From NCBI GenBank assembly GCA_039933785.1, contig JBDTNL010000050.1:1-26881 (forward strand): 26,881 nucleotides of DNA, in the 5' to 3' direction. The notes beneath the pieces were generated by a model. That model saw only the letters and a program-made list of their open reading frames with translations, was not told the origin of the DNA and ran no database searches. The position numbers and the translations under genes were made by a program. Positions 25,724 to 26,881 of the stretch are shown one piece after another. This DNA is from JBDTNL01 sp039933785. Its GTDB lineage: Bacteria; Acidobacteriota; Thermoanaerobaculia; Multivoradales; JAGPDF01. Every line of letters begins with the position of its first letter. Positions within the stretch are counted from its first letter, which is position 1.

Positions 25724-25752
25724 TTGACAGCAGCGACTCGACCCTCTACTCT
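25724..25752 (+). promoter_or_regulatory. Predicted promoter before the small secreted protein
   Basis: TTGACA (25724-25729) and TACTCT (25747-25752) with 17-base spacing. The predicted start is about 15-20 bases before the ATG at 25775. The -35 lies in the second copy of a short direct repeat (CTTGACGGCAGCG then CTTGACAGCAGCG), which begins within the last codons of the preceding gene. Confidence 0.5.
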
Positions 25753-25774
25753 GCCTCTGGAAGGTGTGAAAGAA

Positions 25775-26395
25775 ATGCGCCATCGTCTATTGTTTTCAGC
25801 GGCTTTCGTGCTCGCTCTTCTCCCGGCAGGACCCAGTTTCGGTGCTCCGGCGGTGGTCGATCTGCGGGGCTTGCCGTGCTTGCCGCGCGAGCGCAATTCG
25901 GTGGTCTACGCGACAGTCAGTCCCGACCTTTCCAACTATCAGGTGCGACTATTCTTCCGGCGCGACGGCCATGGCGATGCGTATTTCATGGTCATGAACA
26001 AGGCTGACGACAAGGGGCATTTCTTTGCCGTGCTGCCCAAGCCGGACCGTCAGAACGAAGAAGTCGAGTACCACGTGCACGTGCGCGGACCCGAGAAGGA
26101 GACCTTGGCCTCGAGCCCGATTCTCATCGCCCCGGTGACCGGCGACTGCAAGGTCGAGCTCACCAAGGAGCAAGAGGACCTGAGCGATCAATTGGTCGTC
26201 GGCGAGACCCGGGTCGATCAGAAGGGCCATCCCGTGGCCTGGTTCCTGTGCGACGGCATCATCAGCCGCATCGACGTGGCCGACGACAAGCGTCCCGACG
26301 AGTTCTGCTCGGTGCCGCCGGGTCCCGTGCCGATCGTCGCCGCGGGTGGCCCCACGATCGGCAATCCGACAGAAGTCTCGCCGTCGCGGCCTTGA
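25775..26395 (+). CDS. Small secreted protein of unknown function
   Basis: A 206-residue protein with a clear signal peptide (LLFSAAFVLALLPAGPSFGA). The mature part has four cysteines (in GLPCLP, TGDCKV, WFLCDG and DEFCSV), which could form two disulfides. Its central beta-rich region (YATVSPDLSNYQVRLFF, EVEYHVHVRGPEK) resembles an Ig-like sandwich. The ending is Pro/Gly-rich. I do not recognise the family. The ATG at 25775 is chosen because it starts the signal peptide and has GGAAGG 10 bases upstream; an earlier TTG start would add 22 non-hydrophobic residues. It has its own likely promoter and a hairpin after the stop, so it may be expressed independently of the upstream genes. Confidence 0.75.
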   Translation: MRHRLLFSAAFVLALLPAGPSFGAPAVVDLRGLPCLPRERNSVVYATVSPDLSNYQVRLFFRRDGHGDAYFMVMNKADDKGHFFAVLPKPDRQNEEVEYHVHVRGPEKETLASSPILIAPVTGDCKVELTKEQEDLSDQLVVGETRVDQKGHPVAWFLCDGIISRIDVADDKRPDEFCSVPPGPVPIVAAGGPTIGNPTEVSPSRP

Positions 26396-26401
26396 TCGGC
26401 G

Positions 26402-26420
26402 AGAGCCCTTCGGCTCTTTC
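26402..26420 (+). terminator. Possible terminator after the small secreted protein
   Basis: Arms AGAGCC (26402-26407) and GGCTCT (26412-26417) with a CTTC loop, followed by only two T residues. This is a weak candidate; the next gene starts 33 bases further on. Confidence 0.4.
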
Positions 26421-26449
26421 AGCTTCCAGTTTCCGGCAACTATCAGCGC

Positions 26450-26881
26450 GTGATCGCGGAGTGTCCTAGCCCAAGCCACCTCGTGCTGGTCTCCGCCGGA
26501 CTCGGGCTCGACGGCGGCGGACGAGCGCTTGCCGGACGCCTGATCGCTCGCGGGGCGCGCGATTACGCAGAACGCCACGGCATGTCGTTCGAGATCCTTT
26601 CGCTGGGGAATCCCAACGAGCCGAGATTCGCCGAATCCACGCACCATTTCGCCGGCAATCGATTGGGTCTCGCGCGCGCCGTGGCGCGGGCGCAGCGGGT
26701 GACTCGGGCGCAGCGGGTGACCCGAGCGCAGCGCGCGTCCCAGGCGCAGCACGCGTCCGACACCCGTCGCCCGGCCCTGATCTTCGACCTCTTGGGCCTG
26801 GCGCGAGTGCAAGCCCTCCTGCCCGTGCGTCGCCGTGCGCCGTATCTCATCGCGCTCTATGGAGTGGATGTCTGGCGCCGG
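26450..26881 (+). CDS. Glycosyltransferase, N-terminal part (runs off the window)
   Basis: An open frame of 144 codons to the right edge, closed upstream by the stop of the previous gene at 26393-26395. The translation starts with a Rossmann-type beginning (HLVLVSAGLGLDGGGRALAGRL) and reaches a segment YLIALYGVDVWRR. This matches the N-terminal domain of GT4-type glycosyltransferases, where an H/Y-G-x-D-x-W motif is common. No ATG is available; the GTG at 26450 is the likeliest start, and a GTG at 26483 is an alternative. No clear ribosome binding site precedes it. A run of four 6-residue repeats (26687-26758) lies in the middle. It is placed at the end of the polysaccharide locus and probably adds one sugar to the repeat unit. 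The family call rests on the N-terminus only. Confidence 0.72.
   Translation, partial: MIAECPSPSHLVLVSAGLGLDGGGRALAGRLIARGARDYAERHGMSFEILSLGNPNEPRFAESTHHFAGNRLGLARAVARAQRVTRAQRVTRAQRASQAQHASDTRRPALIFDLLGLARVQALLPVRRRAPYLIALYGVDVWRR
26687..26758 (+). repeat. Four in-frame 18-bp repeats inside the glycosyltransferase
   Basis: Units at 26687, 26705, 26723 and 26741 encode RAQRVT, RAQRVT, RAQRAS and QAQHAS. The first two are identical except for one base. The 18-bp period keeps the frame, so copy number could change without breaking the protein. Confidence 0.85.

Overview
The window is GC-rich and comes from a Gram-negative bacterium. It carries an outer-membrane polysaccharide export system, several proteins with signal peptides and a beta-barrel protein. 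The mixture of gingipain-like C25 peptidases, a SPASM radical enzyme next to a small Cys-containing peptide, and this style of exopolysaccharide locus would fit an Acidobacteriota-like lineage (for example Thermoanaerobaculia). That placement is an inference; no marker gene in the window fixes the taxonomy.

Region 1 (1-9938): the 3' end of a radical SAM/SPASM gene on the plus strand converges on a minus-strand group. In the direction of transcription the group is a 1591-residue C25 (gingipain-family) peptidase, a paralogous 1355-residue C25 peptidase with its own likely promoter, and a 60-residue peptide whose ATG lies 26 bases past the second peptidase. The peptide has a YxxPxI leader-like motif followed by a short tail with two cysteines, and ends at a good intrinsic terminator. 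I read this as a candidate, possibly undescribed, RiPP-type system: precursor, radical SAM modifying enzyme and exported cysteine peptidases.

Region 2 (9939-15061): one-carbon/methionine metabolism on the minus strand, with metF upstream and metH downstream. Between them sit (a) an intergenic element of six contiguous 43-bp direct repeats bounded by inverted arms that each contain two nested palindromes, and (b) the metH leader. The leader has a promoter, an unusually compact SAM-I-clan riboswitch and a strong hairpin just before the metH ATG. Both the riboswitch and the repeat element were read by eye from base pairing.

Region 3 (15070-26881): a cell-surface polysaccharide locus. A nucleotidyltransferase-fold protein ends 8 bases before metF. 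It is divergent, with only 20 bases between start codons, from a membrane-anchored helical-repeat protein. An O-antigen ligase/polymerase-like membrane protein follows on the minus strand. Then on the plus strand come an outer-membrane beta-barrel, a Wza-like export protein, a Wzc-like copolymerase/tyrosine kinase, a PHP-type tyrosine phosphatase, a Pro/Ala-rich secreted repeat protein, a small secreted protein of unknown function, and the start of a glycosyltransferase that runs off the window. Together these would polymerise, regulate (kinase/phosphatase pair) and export a polysaccharide. Many long opposite-strand reading frames in this GC-rich DNA are shadows and were left out.
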